Origin: a bacterium
Lineage (GTDB): Bacteria > Zixibacteria > MSB-5A5 > GN15 > FEB-12
NCBI GenBank assembly: GCA_024230675.1
Contig: JAAERE010000052.1
Span: forward strand, 1-37,427
DNA: 37,427 bases
Reading direction: 5' to 3'
Part shown: positions 31,076 through 37,427 of the stretch, piece by piece
Layout: each line of letters begins with the position of its first letter
How positions within the stretch are numbered: the first letter of the stretch is position 1
Notes under the pieces: model-generated
What the model was told of the DNA's origin: nothing
Databases searched by the model: none
The model's input: only the letters and a program-made list of their open reading frames with translations
Program-made: the position numbers and the translations under genes

Positions 31076-31691
31076 CATCCTGTCGATTAGCGGTTCTCCG
31101 GTCGAAGGGTCTTCGACGGAGATAATCCTTCGAAAGATAGCGGGGTCGATTTCCGAACACCTCCGCAGGGGGCGTTCCCGGCACACGCTTGTACGTCTGA
31201 ACGATTTGAACTTTGCACCCTGTCAGGCCTGCGGCGAGGTGCCTTCACCCTCGTTCTGTTTCCTTGAAGACCCACTGTCAGATATCTACAAGAAGGTGGC
31301 TGCCTGTGACTGTCTCCTGTTCGGGTCGCCGATCTATTTCGATGCTGTGTCGGCGCAGGCGAAAGCCTTCATCGACCGATGCAACTGCTTCCGCCCCGCA
31401 GACTTCGACAATCAGGATCCCGAACACGATTTCATCAAGCGGCTGGATTGCAGGCGACCCGGGGCTATCGTTCTGGTAGGCGGCGAGCAGGGCTGGTTCG
31501 AGGGGGCCCGTCGATGTATCGCGGGATTCTTCAAGTGGGTGGAAGTTGTCAACGAAGGCGTCCTCAAGTTCCGGTCCCAGGATTTCACTAAGGCGGGCGA
31601 AGCTGCCGATAGTCAGGATGTTCTCAAAGAGGCCGACCAACTGGGGCGTCAACTGGCCCGATTACTGGAAAAGCGCTATGCCAGACCATGA
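31068..31691 (+). CDS. Flavodoxin-like NAD(P)H-dependent oxidoreductase
   Basis: A 207-residue flavodoxin-fold protein. 'ILSISGSPVEGSSTEIIL' is the FMN phosphate-binding loop, and 'DCLLFGSPIYFDAVSAQAKAFIDR' (positions about 82-105) is the second FMN-contacting loop, typical of NADPH-dependent FMN reductases and iron-sulfur flavoproteins. 'APCQACGEVPSPSFC' shows a C-x2-C-x8-C arrangement near residue 47, similar to but shorter than the cysteine cluster of iron-sulfur flavoproteins. Whether it binds iron-sulfur is open. The start is a TTG at 31068, overlapping the ABC-F stop by 8 bases, with GGAGG 9 bases upstream. No better in-frame start exists. It overlaps the next gene by 14 bases. Confidence 0.8.
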   Translation: MTNILSISGSPVEGSSTEIILRKIAGSISEHLRRGRSRHTLVRLNDLNFAPCQACGEVPSPSFCFLEDPLSDIYKKVAACDCLLFGSPIYFDAVSAQAKAFIDRCNCFRPADFDNQDPEHDFIKRLDCRRPGAIVLVGGEQGWFEGARRCIAGFFKWVEVVNEGVLKFRSQDFTKAGEAADSQDVLKEADQLGRQLARLLEKRYARP

Positions 31692-32340
31692 CATGGAAAA
31701 GTACTATCGGGCGCGAGCCCCGGAGTACGAACAGATTTACTATCGGGATGTGCCCGAACGGCGACGCGAGTTGACGGACGAAGCCTCGCGGTTGGAGGAG
31801 CTGGTAACGGGCAGGTCCGTGCTTGAGCTGGCCTGCGGCACCGGCTACTGGACACAGATAGTGAGCCGTTCGGCGGCCTCAATCACGGCCTCCGACTTGT
31901 CCGTAGAAATGCTGGCCGAGGCAGAGAAAAAAGCCTACGGCATCCCCGTAGACTTCGTGCCGGCCGACATGTTTGAGCACAACTTCGGACAACAGAAGTT
32001 TGACGTGGTGGCGCTCGGGTTCTGGTTTTCCCACCAGCCCCGGCAGAAGTTCGACCGCCTGTTTGAAGTTCTGAAAACGCCCTTGAAGAAGGGCGGGCTA
32101 ATCTGGATGATAGATAACAACCCTCCGGCCGAGGGGCCTACGATTGAGACCGCCGGGCTGGACGAATTTGGAAACAACTACAAGAGACGCTTTTTGGACT
32201 CCGGGGAGCAGTACACGATTCTGAAAAACTACTTCAGTAAAACCGAGTTGGAAGCTGCCCTGAGTCCGTTCCTCGCCGTTAAGTCGTTGATTCACAATAA
32301 ATACTACTGGTCGGTGGTGCTGAAAACTCTGGGCAACTGA
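31678..32340 (+). CDS. Class I SAM-dependent methyltransferase
   Basis: A 220-residue cytosolic protein with the class I methyltransferase fold. Motif I is 'VLELACGTGYWTQI', motif II is the acidic 'ITASDLSVEM', and 'VDFVPADMFEH' and 'FDVVALGFWFSHQP' are motifs III and IV. The post-motif 'LKKGGLIWMIDN' is also present. The substrate cannot be predicted. The N-terminal 'YYRARAPEYEQIY' is common in small-molecule methyltransferases of the UbiE-like type. I chose the ATG at 31678, which overlaps the upstream flavodoxin-like gene by 14 bases with GGAAAA before it, rather than the much longer reading into that gene. It is the last gene of the gcvT-led run. Confidence 0.87.
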   Translation: MPDHDMEKYYRARAPEYEQIYYRDVPERRRELTDEASRLEELVTGRSVLELACGTGYWTQIVSRSAASITASDLSVEMLAEAEKKAYGIPVDFVPADMFEHNFGQQKFDVVALGFWFSHQPRQKFDRLFEVLKTPLKKGGLIWMIDNNPPAEGPTIETAGLDEFGNNYKRRFLDSGEQYTILKNYFSKTELEAALSPFLAVKSLIHNKYYWSVVLKTLGN

Positions 32341-32377
32341 GTCTGGCTGGCGATCCACTCCTCAGCGCTATTGCCTC

Positions 32378-32405
32378 TTGCGCAATTCGGCTAATTGCAT
32401 ATATT
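32378..32405 (+). promoter_or_regulatory. Promoter of rpmE
   Basis: TTGCGC (32378-32383), a 16-base spacer and TATATT (32400-32405) leave a leader of about 78 bases before the GTG at 32490. Confidence 0.55.
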
Positions 32406-32432
32406 ACAAGGCTGTGGGACGACCGATTGGAG

Positions 32433-32445
32433 TCGGGAACCCCGA
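32433..32445 (+). promoter_or_regulatory. Hairpin in the rpmE leader
   Basis: TCGGG (32433-32437) and CCCGA (32441-32445) form a tight 5-bp stem in the untranslated leader. It could be part of a ribosomal-protein leader, but it is too small to assign. Confidence 0.3.
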
Positions 32446-32489
32446 TATGTTCTGATAGATAGCGAACGTAAAGATAGAGGTTAGATAAG

Positions 32490-32702
32490 GTGAAACCTGG
32501 AATCCATCCGAAATATCACGAGATTACCGTTACCTGCGCCTGTGGGGCCAAATATCCCACCCGCTCAACGCGCAAAGAGATAGCGGTTGAAATCTGCTCC
32601 AACTGCCATCCGTACTTCACCGGCAAGCAGAAGCTGATTGATACCGCCGGGCGTGTCGAGCGTTTCCGTCGCAAGTACGGTATGATAGACAAAAAGAAAT
32701 AG
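32490..32702 (+). CDS. rpmE: 50S ribosomal protein L31, zinc-binding form
   Basis: A 70-residue ribosomal protein bridging the 50S central protuberance and the 30S head. It is the C+ (zinc) paralogue type: Cys16, Cys18, Cys36 and Cys39 ('CACGAKY' and '[13 protein letters not shown]'). The beginning '[11 protein letters not shown]' and the end '[11 protein letters not shown]' are diagnostic. The start is GTG with AGAGG about 10 bases upstream. Zinc-dependent versions are often exchanged for C- paralogues under zinc limitation, but no second copy is in this window. It leads the rpmE, DUF1385, prfA, unknown membrane gene, prmC, nth series. Confidence 0.97.
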   Translation: MKPGIHPKYHEITVTCACGAKYPTRSTRKEIAVEICSNCHPYFTGKQKLIDTAGRVERFRRKYGMIDKKK

Positions 32703-32721
32703 GCTGTTATATTTCTGTTTT

Positions 32722-32772
32722 GCACAACCGCATGCATGCGAACTTTTCGGAGCGCTGCTTGCGGTTTTGTGC
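32722..32772 (+). repeat. Inverted repeat in the rpmE-DUF1385 spacer
   Basis: GCACAACCGC (32722-32731) pairs with GCGGTTTTGTGC (32761-32772), a 10-bp stem with a 2-base TT bulge. It encloses a self-complementary GCATGCATGC and an AGCGCT. No T run follows, so it is not a standard terminator. It may be an RNA processing or attenuation structure. Confidence 0.45.
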
Positions 32773-32834
32773 GTATTACTCTGTGAACCTGAGGCTGGCG
32801 TGCAACAAAACGCCTAGCAACCGCGAGTGATCTT

Positions 32835-33803
32835 ATGCCGGATATGAACGTAGGTGGACAGGCTGTGATTGAGGGCGTCATGATGCGCTCCAAGGATCGT
32901 GTGGCGACGGCCGTGCGGATTCCCAGCGGGGAAATCCTGGTCAAAACTGATCCTTACAAGTCTCTCTCTACCCGCTACAAGCTGCTCAACATCCCGATTC
33001 TGCGGGGCGCCGTGGCTTTTGTCGAAATGTTAATCCTGGGCATCAAGACCTTGAACTTCTCGGCTGAAATAGCGGTTGATGAAGCGGAAAAGGAAGAAGC
33101 CGCCAACAACGGCACGGAACACGTCCCCAAAGAGAACAAGAAAAACGCCATTTATCTTGGTCTGACAGCTGTGGTGGCAATGGCCGTGGGGATCTTCATA
33201 TTCTTCTATCTGCCGCTGCTGGTGTCGAGCCTCTTCAATATCAGCAAGGACGCCGTGGCATTCAATCTGGTTGCCGGCGGTATACGACTGACCATGTTCG
33301 TGATCTACGTCTGGGCGATCTCGTTTTTCAAGGAGCTCAACCGAGTTTTTCAGTATCACGGCGCCGAACACAAGTCGATCTACGCCTACGAGATGGGCGA
33401 AGAATTGACTCCGGAAAAGGCCGCCGGTCATACCCGGTTTCACCCGCGCTGCGGAACTTCGTTTATTCTCATTGTGGCCTTGCTGGCTATTCTGATTTAC
33501 GCCATCTCTGATTCGCTGTACACCATCTGGATAGGCTACCCGCCTTCGCTGGGCGCCAGATTTTTGACCCATTTCAGTTTGCTGCCTCTCGTTGCCGGAT
33601 CCTCCTACGAGTTGCTAAAGCTCTCCGGAAAGACGCGCGACAATATCGTAACCCGCATCCTTATTGCTCCCGGTCTGTGGCTGCAGAAAATTACCACCCA
33701 GGAGCCTTCGCACGAACAGATCGAGGTTGCCATCGCCGCCCTCGAAGCCGCCCTGGGCGTTACCGACTCCCGGCTCACGTCAAAGCGCACCGCTGTCGGT
33801 TAG
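32835..33803 (+). CDS. DUF1385 family membrane protein (YqhQ-like)
   Basis: A 322-residue integral membrane protein of the DUF1385 family. The N-terminal signature 'VGGQAVIEGVMMRSKDRVA' is diagnostic, followed by 'PILRGAVAFVEMLILGIKTL'. Four or so membrane segments are visible ('AIYLGLTAVVAMAVGIFIFF', 'LVAGGIRLTMFVIYVWAI', 'FILIVALLAILIYAI', 'FLTHFSLLPLVAGSSYELL'). A conserved loop 'FQYHGAEHKSIYAYE' with 'HTRFHPRCGTSF' has His and Cys residues that could bind metal. Function is unknown. The position between rpmE and prfA is a common arrangement in many bacteria and supports the call. No good Shine-Dalgarno sequence precedes the ATG. Confidence 0.92.
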   Translation: MPDMNVGGQAVIEGVMMRSKDRVATAVRIPSGEILVKTDPYKSLSTRYKLLNIPILRGAVAFVEMLILGIKTLNFSAEIAVDEAEKEEAANNGTEHVPKENKKNAIYLGLTAVVAMAVGIFIFFYLPLLVSSLFNISKDAVAFNLVAGGIRLTMFVIYVWAISFFKELNRVFQYHGAEHKSIYAYEMGEELTPEKAAGHTRFHPRCGTSFILIVALLAILIYAISDSLYTIWIGYPPSLGARFLTHFSLLPLVAGSSYELLKLSGKTRDNIVTRILIAPGLWLQKITTQEPSHEQIEVAIAALEAALGVTDSRLTSKRTAVG

Positions 33804-33877
33804 CTGCTTCCCACGTTTCACTTGCTCCCTGCAAGCATATCCCTTAGTTTCACAAAAACCAGAATGTCAGGTATATT

Positions 33878-34969
33878 ATGTTAGAGATAGTAGACAAATT
33901 GGAGCAACGGCTAATCCAGGTTGATGAGGAACTGGTCGCTCCCGAAAACCTCTCGGATCGCAAAAAGCTGATCGAACTCAACCGGGAACGGCGGCGTATC
34001 GAGGATATCCTCGAGGTCGGGAAGAACTACCGTAAACTGAAAACCGGCATTGATGAAGCGCAGCAGATCATAAAGGAAGCCGAAGACGACGAACTCGTGG
34101 CTATGGCCCGCGAAGAACTGGCCGAGTACGAGGGCGAAATCGAGCAAGCCGAGACGGACTTCAAACTCAGGCTCCTGCCGCACGATCCGACCGATGACAA
34201 GTCTGCGGTCGTGGAAATCAGGGCCGGTACCGGCGGCGACGAAGCCGGGCTGTTTGCCGGAGATATCTTCCGCATGTACCAGCGGTTTGCAGACAAGCAT
34301 TCATGGAAGCTGGAAGTTCTCAACACCAGCGAGTCCGGCTCCGGCGGCTTCAAGGAGATTACGTTTTCTCTCGACGGTAGCGGCGCCTACGGTACTATGA
34401 AGTACGAATCCGGAGTTCACCGGGTGCAGCGTGTGCCGAGCACGGAGACTCAGGGGCGCATCCATACTTCGGCCGTGACCGTGGCTGTGTTCCCGCAGGC
34501 GGAAGATATCGATATCGAGGTCAAGGAAAACGAAATCCGGGTCGATGTCTACCGGTCTTCGGGGCCCGGCGGACAGTCGGTTAACACTACCGACTCGGCC
34601 GTGAGGATCACACATATTCCCACCGGTCTGGTCGTCTCCTGTCAGGACGAAAAGTCGCAACTGAAAAACAAAAACAAGGCGATGAAAGTCCTGCGTGCCC
34701 GGCTGTACGACAAGATGATGTCCGAACAAAACGCGAAGATCGAGGCGGAACGGCGGTCGATGGTGTCCACCGGGGACCGGTCCGCCAAGATTCGCACCTA
34801 CAATTTTCCGCAGGGCCGTGTGACGGATCATCGGATAAGTCTGAGTCTATACAAACTCGGCGAGATTCTCGCCGGGGACGTTGACCATCTGGTGGAGCCG
34901 CTCAAACGACACGACCAGGAAGAACAATTGAAACTGGCCGGAACCGCAACACAGGGAGCAGCCCGGTGA
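33878..34969 (+). CDS. prfA: Peptide chain release factor 1
   Basis: A 363-residue class I release factor that reads UAA and UAG and triggers peptide hydrolysis. The catalytic GGQ is at 231-233 within '[20 protein letters not shown]'. The stop-codon-reading PxT motif is Pro187-Ser-Thr189 ('[18 protein letters not shown]'), which marks RF1 rather than RF2 (SPF). The N-terminal coiled domain and the end '[17 protein letters not shown]' are standard, and length is normal (about 355-365). The glutamine of GGQ is the methylation target of PrmC, encoded two genes downstream. The stop overlaps the start of the next gene (GTGA). Confidence 0.98.
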   Translation: MLEIVDKLEQRLIQVDEELVAPENLSDRKKLIELNRERRRIEDILEVGKNYRKLKTGIDEAQQIIKEAEDDELVAMAREELAEYEGEIEQAETDFKLRLLPHDPTDDKSAVVEIRAGTGGDEAGLFAGDIFRMYQRFADKHSWKLEVLNTSESGSGGFKEITFSLDGSGAYGTMKYESGVHRVQRVPSTETQGRIHTSAVTVAVFPQAEDIDIEVKENEIRVDVYRSSGPGGQSVNTTDSAVRITHIPTGLVVSCQDEKSQLKNKNKAMKVLRARLYDKMMSEQNAKIEAERRSMVSTGDRSAKIRTYNFPQGRVTDHRISLSLYKLGEILAGDVDHLVEPLKRHDQEEQLKLAGTATQGAAR

Positions 34970-35934
34970 AGTTTATTCGAATAGGACTGGCGGTTGTTAT
35001 CACGCTGGCGATGTTATACGTCGCCCGCTCTAATTCCAAAGGGCAGCCGGAGATTATCCGGTGTTCCGAGTCCGGCGTGACGTTTGATATGATCTCGGTT
35101 CCCAAGGCGCTGGAACACACCACTGCCAGGATCAGCCTCACTGTTGCCGGTTTGCCGGATTCCGGAGTCACGCTGAATTTCCGACACACCGAAGGCAAGG
35201 GCCTGGCTGAGGGCGATTACGAAGCGACACCCATGCAGCGCGGTCGCGCCGGAGACGGCGAAGTCCGCTATTCCATAGATGTTGACGCCGGCGACAAGGG
35301 CGGCAAGCTCCACTATTACTTTGACCTTACCGACTCCACCGGTGCCACGCTAACCACCTTCGAGCAGGAGGACGGTTCGCCGTTTCTCTTCAAGTACATC
35401 GGTGAAGTGCCCTCGATCGTCCTACTCACGCACATCATCTTTATTTTTGCCGCAGTCTTCTGTGTGGCCATGGCTACGGTGCATTCGTTTCCCCTCATCA
35501 CCGGGGGAACTGACACTCGCCCACTGGCCGTGTTTATGTTCTGGGCAATGATCACCTGCTTCCTCGGCGGCTATCCCTTCGGAATTCCCATGAACTACTA
35601 TGCCTTCGATTGCTTCTGGGAAGGAGTACCTTTCGGCCACGATGCTACCGACAACAAAACGCAGCTTCTGTTTGTATATCTTCTTTTCGCTGCCTTGACC
35701 GCTATTGGATCGTTCACGAGGGGGAAATTCGGCCGGGATCTGTTTTCACCTCGAGGTCTCGGTTGGATTGGACTCAGCACTTTTGCAGCCATGCTGTTTA
35801 TTTACCTGATCCCGCATTCGATCCAGTTTTCGCCCGAATTCACCTATGCCTTCTGCTACACCTGGATCGGCCTGGTAGCCCTGGCGTACGTGTACAGCCT
35901 TACCCGTTTCCGAAGATCTGCAGCCCGGGGCTGA
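34966..35934 (+). CDS. Unknown membrane protein with beta-rich extracytoplasmic domain
   Basis: A 322-residue protein I do not recognise. A membrane helix at about 5-20 is followed by a soluble, beta-rich stretch (about 28-140; '[19 protein letters not shown]', '[20 protein letters not shown]') that looks like an Ig-like extracytoplasmic domain. Five further helices then follow at about 147-170, 186-207, 230-250, 265-282 and 293-312. Between them, '[20 protein letters not shown]' and '[12 protein letters not shown]' hold aromatic and charged residues facing one side. The start is a GTG overlapping the prfA stop by 4 bases (GTGA), so translation is coupled. It separates prfA from prmC, which are usually adjacent. 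No transporter or enzyme motif is visible. Confidence 0.7.
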   Translation: MKFIRIGLAVVITLAMLYVARSNSKGQPEIIRCSESGVTFDMISVPKALEHTTARISLTVAGLPDSGVTLNFRHTEGKGLAEGDYEATPMQRGRAGDGEVRYSIDVDAGDKGGKLHYYFDLTDSTGATLTTFEQEDGSPFLFKYIGEVPSIVLLTHIIFIFAAVFCVAMATVHSFPLITGGTDTRPLAVFMFWAMITCFLGGYPFGIPMNYYAFDCFWEGVPFGHDATDNKTQLLFVYLLFAALTAIGSFTRGKFGRDLFSPRGLGWIGLSTFAAMLFIYLIPHSIQFSPEFTYAFCYTWIGLVALAYVYSLTRFRRSAARG

Positions 35935-35946
35935 GGGGCAAAAGCG

Positions 35947-36816
35947 GTGGCCAAACCAGATTTTTTCCCTAAGCTGATAGCCGAGAAGGCGACCGTTCTG
36001 GAATCCGCAGGCATCGAAAGTGCCAAAGCCGAGATGGAGTGGATTCTCTGCTTTGTCCTTGAGGTCGATCGCCTGAACCTGTATCTGCACGGCGCCGAAC
36101 TCCTCAATGACGCCGCGTTGGCTCGCGTGGAAAAGATCGTTACTCGACGCGCCACCCGCTATCCTCTGCAATACATTCTGGAGGAGTCCTGGTTTTACGG
36201 CCGCAAGTTCCTCGTCTCTCCGGCGGTCATGGTGCCGACCCCCGAGACCGAAGGTCTCTGTGAGGCCGCGCTTGGGTTTGTCCGTTCGCACGAAATCAGG
36301 GCGCCGCGAATTCTTGACGTAGGTACCGGCTCCGGAGTGATCGCAGTCACGATGGCGTCAGAATTGGACAGGGTTGATGTGGTTGCCGTTGATAAATCGA
36401 CTGAGGCACTTGATGTAGCCATGAAAAACGCGTCGGACCTGGAAGTGAGCCGGAAAATTGACTTCCGCCCTTCGGACTTCTTCGCGGCCCTTGAGCCCGA
36501 CGAACGGTTTGACCTGGTTCTCTCCAACCCGCCGTACATTCGCGATGTTGACTACGCGGACCTTCCGCCTGAAGTAAAGGCCGACCCCAGGCTGGCGATG
36601 ACTTCCGGCAAGGACGGGCTTGATGCCGTCCGTGTAATACTTCGCGACGCCCCGAAGTTCCTGGCCGGGGGAGGGCGAATTATGTTCGAGATCGGCATGG
36701 GGCAGTCGGAGGAGATAGCGGCGCTGACGGCCGATGACGCTCGCTACCGATCTTTCTCATGTCTGAAGGACCTCAACGACATCGACCGTATTGTCATCTT
36801 ATCCTGCCGCGAGTAG
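35947..36816 (+). CDS. prmC: Release factor glutamine methyltransferase
   Basis: A 289-residue enzyme that N5-methylates the GGQ glutamine of RF1 and RF2 using SAM. The N-terminal helical domain has 'GIESAKAEMEWILCFVLEVDR' as in other PrmC proteins. Then come 'YPLQYILEESWFYGRKFLVSP', 'VMVPTPETEGL' (family 'vLiPRpeTE'), motif I 'ILDVGTGSGVIAVTMA' and the catalytic NPPY at 194-197 ('LSNPPYIRDVDY'). Length is normal (about 275-290). The start is GTG at 35947 with a GAGGGG-type site overlapping the end of the upstream gene. It sits two genes after its substrate RF1, in the same direction. The nth gene starts 3 bases after its stop. Confidence 0.96.
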   Translation: MAKPDFFPKLIAEKATVLESAGIESAKAEMEWILCFVLEVDRLNLYLHGAELLNDAALARVEKIVTRRATRYPLQYILEESWFYGRKFLVSPAVMVPTPETEGLCEAALGFVRSHEIRAPRILDVGTGSGVIAVTMASELDRVDVVAVDKSTEALDVAMKNASDLEVSRKIDFRPSDFFAALEPDERFDLVLSNPPYIRDVDYADLPPEVKADPRLAMTSGKDGLDAVRVILRDAPKFLAGGGRIMFEIGMGQSEEIAALTADDARYRSFSCLKDLNDIDRIVILSCRE

Positions 36817-36819
36817 CCC

Positions 36820-37427
36820 ATGCCCGTGGAATCTCTGGCCGACAAAAAGAAGCGCGCTCGGATGGTCCTGACTCTGTTGAGGAAGCGCTATCCCGAGGCA
36901 TGTTGTTCGCTCGACTTCAAGACCACTCATCAACTGATGGTCGCGACCATACTTTCCGCCCAATGCACCGACGAACGAGTGAATCTGGTTACGCCGGAGC
37001 TTTTCCGCAAATATCCTGACATCGAGTCTTTCGCCGAAGCGGACCTGAACGAACTTGAGAAAGACATTTACACGACCGGCTTTTACTCAAACAAAGCCAA
37101 GGCAATCAAGAATTCCGCTCGGCAACTGCTGGACGATTTTGAAGGCAGGATTCCCCGGACGTTGGATCAGTTGGTCAAACTTCAGGGGGTCGGCCGCAAA
37201 ACCGGTTCGGTTGTTTTGGGAGTGGGCTTCGGCTTGGCAGAAGGCGTTGTGGTTGATACTCACGTCGGACGAATCAGCCGACTCCTTGGCTTCAGCCGCC
37301 AGAAAACCCCGGAAAAGGTCGAGCGCGACCTGATGAAGATCCTCCCCCCAAAGGATTGGATCGACTATTCGCACCTGCTCATTTTCCACGGAAGGGCTCT
37401 GTGTACCGCCCGCCGCCCGGACTGCGC
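36820..37427 (+). CDS. nth: Endonuclease III, 5' part (runs off the window)
   Basis: The first 202 codons of a base-excision-repair DNA glycosylase/AP lyase for oxidised pyrimidines. 'HQLMVATILSAQCTDERVN' and 'TGFYSNKAKAIKNSARQLL' are family-typical. The helix-hairpin-helix 'LQGVGRKTGSVVLG' contains the catalytic Lys. 'VVDTHVGRISRLLG' carries the catalytic Asp. The first two ligands of the [4Fe-4S] cluster are seen as C-x6-C ('CTARRPDC') at the very end, and the remaining two lie beyond the window. The frame has no stop before 37427. The start is the ATG at 36820, 3 bases after the prmC stop, so it is probably coupled to prmC. Confidence 0.95.
   Translation, partial: MPVESLADKKKRARMVLTLLRKRYPEACCSLDFKTTHQLMVATILSAQCTDERVNLVTPELFRKYPDIESFAEADLNELEKDIYTTGFYSNKAKAIKNSARQLLDDFEGRIPRTLDQLVKLQGVGRKTGSVVLGVGFGLAEGVVVDTHVGRISRLLGFSRQKTPEKVERDLMKILPPKDWIDYSHLLIFHGRALCTARRPDC

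Noticed and set aside
33849-33877. A TTCACA-17-TATATT promoter-like pair directly before prfA
   Set aside because: Transcription would begin about 7 bases after TATATT, inside the prfA coding sequence, whose start at 33878 fits the family length. CAGG just upstream is more likely the ribosome-binding site.
1-37427. CRISPR arrays, insertion sequences, prophage or integrated element
   Set aside because: No direct-repeat/spacer array, transposase, integrase or phage structural gene was seen. The S74 domain alone does not indicate a phage, because its gene has a signal peptide and chromosomal neighbours.

Overview
The window looks like a chromosomal segment of a GC-rich, Gram-negative-type bacterium, most probably an uncultivated lineage of the FCB superphylum. 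Zixibacteria-like is my best guess. That guess rests on style: secreted proteins ending in a CC-plus-tandem-dockerin-like tail, GGGG/GFW-type surface proteins, and a YadA-like head repeat protein that starts with an 'INYQGRL' domain. No 16S rRNA is present, so the phylum is an inference. I see no phage, IS element or CRISPR array.

Layout. 1-1550: the 3' end of groEL with its terminator, a short FAD-domain protein and a CoA-binding protein. 1558-2268 (-): a cytidylate-kinase-like protein. 2704-9561: a surface-protein island of four secreted proteins. The first is a 986-residue head-repeat protein with a self-cleaving S74 chaperone domain. The next three end in the same 72-residue, four-cysteine, double EF-hand tail. 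9628-13535: a squalene/phytoene-synthase family enzyme, a DUF4139-like secreted protein and a secreted TPR protein. 13601-15994: priA. It converges on a minus-strand housekeeping run (19153 down to 16083) of ispE, spoVG, tRNA-Gln, prs and rplY. 19372-23119: acnA and class II fructose-bisphosphate aldolase. 23305-32340: a tightly packed run of gcvT, a comB-family gene, a TPR protein with a degenerate peptidase-like region, a BatA-like VWA membrane protein, an ABC-F ATPase, a flavodoxin-like protein and a methyltransferase. 32490-37427: rpmE, a DUF1385 gene, prfA, an unknown membrane protein, prmC and the 5' part of nth, which runs off the window.

How they work together. Most of the window is core metabolism and translation (PRPP, MEP isoprenoids, TCA cycle, glycolysis, one-carbon metabolism, release factor 1 and its methylase, L25, L31). 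The accessory interest lies in 2.7-9.6 kb. Three different ectodomains share an exactly 72-residue C-terminal module with cysteines at fixed positions 1, 2, 37 and 71. One of them also carries a beta-propeller, a thrombospondin-type-3 stretch and a domain that could be cohesin-like. This suggests an extracellular display or assembly system, but that reading is an inference. Several genes also have a promoter -10 box almost on top of the start codon and no Shine-Dalgarno sequence, consistent with leaderless transcripts.
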